In this document: in pieces, positions 36,449 to 38,865 of the stretch | Layout of the letters: each line of letters opens with the position of its first letter | Numbering within the stretch: position 1 is the first letter of the stretch | Assembly: GCF_000318095.2 (NCBI RefSeq) | Contig: NZ_KB290705.1 | Span: forward strand, 133,936-172,800 | From: Alloprevotella sp. oral taxon 473 str. F0040 | GTDB taxonomy: Bacteria; Bacteroidota; Bacteroidia; Bacteroidales; Bacteroidaceae | Direction: 5' to 3' | DNA length: 38,865 nt | Program-made: the position numbers and the translations under genes | Notes under the pieces: generated by a model | Told to the model about the DNA's origin: nothing | What the model saw: the letters and a program-made list of their open reading frames with translations, nothing else | Database searches by the model: none

Positions 36449-36484
36449 AAAGGGCTGATACTTCCGTTGAAGTATCAGCCCTTT
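36449..36484. terminator. Terminator after glnN, bidirectional
   Basis: A perfect 16-bp stem (AAAGGGCTGATACTTC with its complement) and a 4-base loop. On the minus strand it is followed by TTTTTATTTT, so it serves the secreted-protein gene at 36544 best, and glnN as well. Confidence 0.88.
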
Positions 36485-36543
36485 ACGTTATGGTATAGCG
36501 CTAAAATTGCATTTGCATTTACGGGATAGCAATAGTAGAGATG

Positions 36544-37524
36544 CTATTCATTCATGCTTATCACATTATCGATTTGATAGGAGCCCTTTGACTGGACAAC
36601 ATGCACGCGGATACGTGTTTCCTGGCTTATAGTCTGTTGTCTGTTATCCTCCACCGCTGGCCACCTCAGACGCACTTCAAAATAATCGTCGGGCATTGGA
36701 GAGATAAACAGAGAATTCATATACGCTTCGACACAATCTTGTGTATCCAAGAAGATGTCGTAATCCCATTTTCGCTCAACAACAAATGGCTTAAAGTACT
36801 TGGGGGCACAACTCTTTATCAAGGCATCACAAATGTTATTGGAAGCATCATACATCGTTCCATTCATATATGCCATGTAAAAGCCGTAAAGGAACAGTGC
36901 TTTTTCCTTTTGCTCAGTTGATACAAAAGGGGCGATGCGGGAATACGCTTGACTAAAGTCAGGATGTGTATCTTGTAACGTGGATTTCTCATTGACCGTA
37001 AAAACGAACTCACTATTAGCCCGTAACCATAGCTTGCTCTTATCTTTGGCAGTCAAAGGGAAATCCTTTGCCACCTTCAAGCGCAACTCTTCACCAGTTG
37101 GAGTTGTCTTGTAGGAATGTGCCAAATTCTTAAGGAACACATCAGAACCTCCATCAATACAATTTGCAGTGTATGTCTTACCATTAAGCGTAAGACTAAG
37201 ACGGTCTGCCTGATTATAAGTCATATATTCAACTGCAAAATCTAAAAGTTCGGCAGCATATACCTTATAGGTGGCGTCATACACCGAATCTGGATCTACA
37301 AGAGTTACAAAACGTGCCTTTTGATCCTCACGTTGTATCGACATATTATTACCTATACGGAGATCCACAGTAGCCTTTGCAGGATAGGCTACAGCGGTAG
37401 AAAGAGAGTGATACTTTGACTGTACGAATGCAGGAGTGCCATAAGACTCTGAAAACGTGCTTTGAGCTGGTGACTCTGCTATGCCTAATGTCATAGCTAA
37501 GCCGATAAATAATGCGCGCATCAT
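36544..37524 (-). CDS. Secreted protein of unknown function
   Basis: A protein of about 326 residues that I do not recognise. Residues 1-21 form a short signal peptide (MMRALFIGLAMTLGIAESPA). The mature part has mixed alpha/beta composition with blocks such as TLNGKTYTANCIDGGSDVFL, KLWLRANSEFVFTV and a Tyr/Met-rich helix FLYGFYMAYMNGTMYDASNN. It has no lipobox, repeats or further membrane segments, and no catalytic motif that I can name. The frame is open to 37593; the start at 37524 (or the next ATG at 37521) is preferred because a -7-like box TATCTTTA lies at 37536-37543. It is probably periplasmic or exported. Its upstream side is covered by a 21-bp degenerate repeat. Confidence 0.65.
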   Translation of the reverse strand: MMRALFIGLAMTLGIAESPAQSTFSESYGTPAFVQSKYHSLSTAVAYPAKATVDLRIGNNMSIQREDQKARFVTLVDPDSVYDATYKVYAAELLDFAVEYMTYNQADRLSLTLNGKTYTANCIDGGSDVFLKNLAHSYKTTPTGEELRLKVAKDFPLTAKDKSKLWLRANSEFVFTVNEKSTLQDTHPDFSQAYSRIAPFVSTEQKEKALFLYGFYMAYMNGTMYDASNNICDALIKSCAPKYFKPFVVERKWDYDIFLDTQDCVEAYMNSLFISPMPDDYFEVRLRWPAVEDNRQQTISQETRIRVHVVQSKGSYQIDNVISMNE

Positions 37525-37535
37525 GGTAAAGGGTA

Positions 37536-37543
37536 TAAAGATA
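37536..37543 (-). promoter_or_regulatory. Possible -7 box of the unknown secreted-protein gene
   Basis: Minus-strand TATCTTTA is one base off TAnnTTTG and 12 bases before the start at 37524, giving a very short leader. No -33 TTG at 20 bp. Confidence 0.4.
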
Positions 37544-37555
37544 CGAGACGAAAAT

Positions 37556-37685
37556 GTGTAAGAAAGGAATACAAATAGCAAGAAAGACGACAAAAGCTGC
37601 GTGAGAAAAGATTAAAATTGAGCCAAAGAGAGACATAATTGCGTGAGAAAGGAGCTAGATTACGCGAGAAAGATAGAAACGAAAT
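37556..37685. repeat. Degenerate 21-bp tandem repeat near GCGTGAGAAAG
   Basis: Units with a GAAAG/GAAAA core begin at intervals of about 21 bp: GTAAGAAAGG (GAAAG at 37562), GCAAGAAAG (37583), GCGTGAGAAAAG (37605), a degenerate one near 37626, GCGTGAGAAAGG (37647) and GCGAGAAAG (37668). The rest of the stretch to 37865 is A-rich DNA in which I see no gene and no clear structure. Confidence 0.6.
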
Positions 37686-37864
37686 CGCCTTACGCACAAG
37701 TACATGCGAGCAATCTTGTAAACCTATCTACATCACAGCGCAAATGTAGATATAAAAGAGCAATTGCACAAATAATCCTGAGATTCTTTGAAGAAACAAC
37801 GAGTATAGCTCAAACAACAACAAGGAAAACACCAAGAAAATACTAGGCACTACATAAGAAAAAA

Positions 37865-38535
37865 CTAGAAATTCTCGAAGATGGATGAGAATTTCTCAAA
37901 AACAAGGAGAAATTGCACGGAGAAGATAAAGATTTCTAGAATAATAATGAAGATGTCCAAAAGAAACAAGGAGGAGTTCTCGAAGAAGAATGAGACTTCC
38001 TCAGAAAACTACAAGGAATTACACGGAGAAGAAAAAGATTTCCAGAATAATAATGAATATGTCCAAAAGAAACAAGAAGGACTCTCGAAGAAGGATGAGA
38101 ATTTCTCAGAAAACAAGGAGAAATTGCACGGAGAAGAAAAGGATCTGCAGGGTAATAATGAGGATGTCCAAAAGAAACAAGAAGGACTTCTCGAAGAAGG
38201 ATGAGAATTTCTCAGAAAACAAGGAGAAATTGCACGGAGAAGAAAATGATTTGCAGGATAATATTGAAGATATTCAAAAGAAACAAGGAGGACTACTCGA
38301 AGAAGGATGAGACTTCCTCAGAAAACTACGAGGAATTACATGGAGAAGAAAAGGATCTGCAGGGTAATAATGAGCATGTCCAAAAGAAACAAGAAGGACT
38401 ACTCGAAGAAGGATGAAAACTTCTCAGAAAACAAGGAGAAATAGCACGGAGAAGAAAATGATTTGCAGGATAATAATGAAGATAATCAAAAGAAACAAGG
38501 AGGACTTCTCGAAGAAGGATGAGGATACCTGAAAG
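37865..38535. repeat. Tandem array of 104-106 bp units, each splitting into five 21-bp sub-units
   Basis: Units start at ATGAG (or ATGAA) positions 37886, 37990, 38095, 38201, 38307, 38413 and 38519; spacings are 104, 105, 106, 106, 106 and 106, so six full units plus partial ends. The plus strand is strongly purine-rich. Two subtypes alternate: type A has AATTTCTC pairing with GAGAAATT across a 10-base loop; type B has TTCCTC pairing with AAGGAA or GAGGAA, so both arms changed together. Each unit can be cut into five blocks of 21, 21, 21, 21 and 22 bp with an A-rich, GAGGAT-like pattern. Open frames through the array (37881-38416) change from unit to unit because 106 is not a multiple of three; I do not call genes. 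Confidence 0.85.
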
Positions 38536-38603
38536 ATGAAGCTTAAAGATTCCACAAGATATGTGCCTATAAAAGCCCTACAGCTCTAAGTTCACCGTAA
38601 ATC

Positions 38604-38865
38604 AGCGCAGAAATGCAGTTTAAGCTCATACATTTACTCCTACGAACAGAAGCGTTTATAGACAAATATTTGCAGGAACACCACTAAATAGCGCAGAAAA
38701 GCATATTAGAGTTCATGTAAATGTCACCCAAACATAGGAGTGTACAAACACAAAATATCAGCAAATAACTAGTTAGGGGTGTAGAATCTGCGTTGAAACG
38801 CATGTAACTTGCTCCAACCTATAGTAGCACATAAATACAAAAAAGCCCCGAGTTCATTGTGAACT
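38604..38865. repeat. Degenerate tandem repeat of 87 bp, three copies
   Basis: Copy 1 begins with AGCGCAGAAATGC at 38604, copy 2 with AGCGCAGAAAAGC at 38690. The block CATACAT/CATGTAA recurs at 38627, 38714 and 38801, exactly 87 bp apart. The third copy is weaker and cut by the window end. The 70 bp before it (38536-38603) show no gene. Confidence 0.6.
38838..38865 (-). terminator. Left half of a terminator for a minus-strand gene beyond the window
   Basis: Read on the minus strand, the sequence has AGTTCA, loop CAA, TGAACT, then CGGGGC and TTTTTT. The outer GCCCCG arm must lie just past base 38865. It points to a gene on the minus strand that ends to the right of this window. Confidence 0.65.

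Noticed and set aside
37881-38416. Three overlapping open frames of 71-107 codons in the 106-bp array
   Set aside because: Each arises from the repeat; frames shift by one base at each unit and the same peptide recurs in different frames. Kept as a repeat, not as genes.
37865-38535. CRISPR-like appearance of the tandem units
   Set aside because: Units are contiguous and homologous along their whole length, with no unique spacers, and no cas genes are present.

Overview
The window looks like chromosomal DNA of a Bacteroidota member, order Bacteroidales, probably Prevotellaceae or a close relative. The evidence is the promoter -7 boxes of the form TAnnTTTG (several with TTG about 20 bp upstream), the near absence of Shine-Dalgarno sequences, a type III glutamine synthetase, an NDH-2, a WG-repeat lipoprotein, a DivIC-like protein of Bacteroidetes type, and C-terminal tails resembling type IX secretion sorting domains. 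The family placement is inference. No rRNA, tRNA, CRISPR array, phage or transposase gene was recognised.

Layout. 1-2360: surface-glycan end (partial SDR, LicD-like enzyme, glycosyltransferase) closed by a terminator. 2460-4660: an intergenic repeat island and a WG-repeat lipoprotein. 4687-10356 (minus): a giant DUF5724/DUF4132-type protein preceded by a small protein that looks like a ubiquitin-like beta-grasp; a heptanucleotide repeat lies between them. 10535-13020 (minus): small secreted protein with a T9SS-like tail, four-helix membrane protein, DivIC/FtsB, QueF, QueC. 13250-17766 (minus): NDH-2, GpsA, LysS. 18057-18840: queuosine-precursor transporter YhhQ behind a candidate preQ1-I riboswitch. 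19017-23338: secreted GH20 hexosaminidase (minus), low-molecular-weight phosphatase and DUF2461 protein (plus). 23559-26296: secreted Cys/Lys-rich peptide and groES-groEL. 26637-29747: AlkD glycosylase, metal permease with HMA domain, Maa-type acetyltransferase. 29763-33765: folate-branch genes pabC and pabB plus a rhodanese, interrupted by an AraC regulator and a divergent cupin gene. 34210-36399: glnN. 36544-37524: unknown secreted protein. 37556-38865: almost pure repeat DNA and the edge of a terminator belonging to a gene beyond the window.

How genes work together. queC and queF make preQ0 and preQ1, and yhhQ imports such precursors; the candidate riboswitch before yhhQ would tie import to preQ1 level. 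pabB and pabC would make p-aminobenzoate for folate. groES and groEL form the chaperonin.

The most unusual content is intergenic. Islands of CTCGGAG/CTCCGAG motifs spaced almost exactly 21 bp occur at three places (a weak fourth at 17975), and a 106-bp tandem array near the right end can itself be read as five 21-bp sub-units. Strictly phased heptanucleotide (nnnTAGA) runs sit just upstream of two genes. A 170-180 bp repeat containing a terminator-like hairpin and a MITE-like inverted-repeat element brackets groES-groEL. With the possible ubiquitin-like/DUF4132 pair, these are the best candidates for something undescribed.
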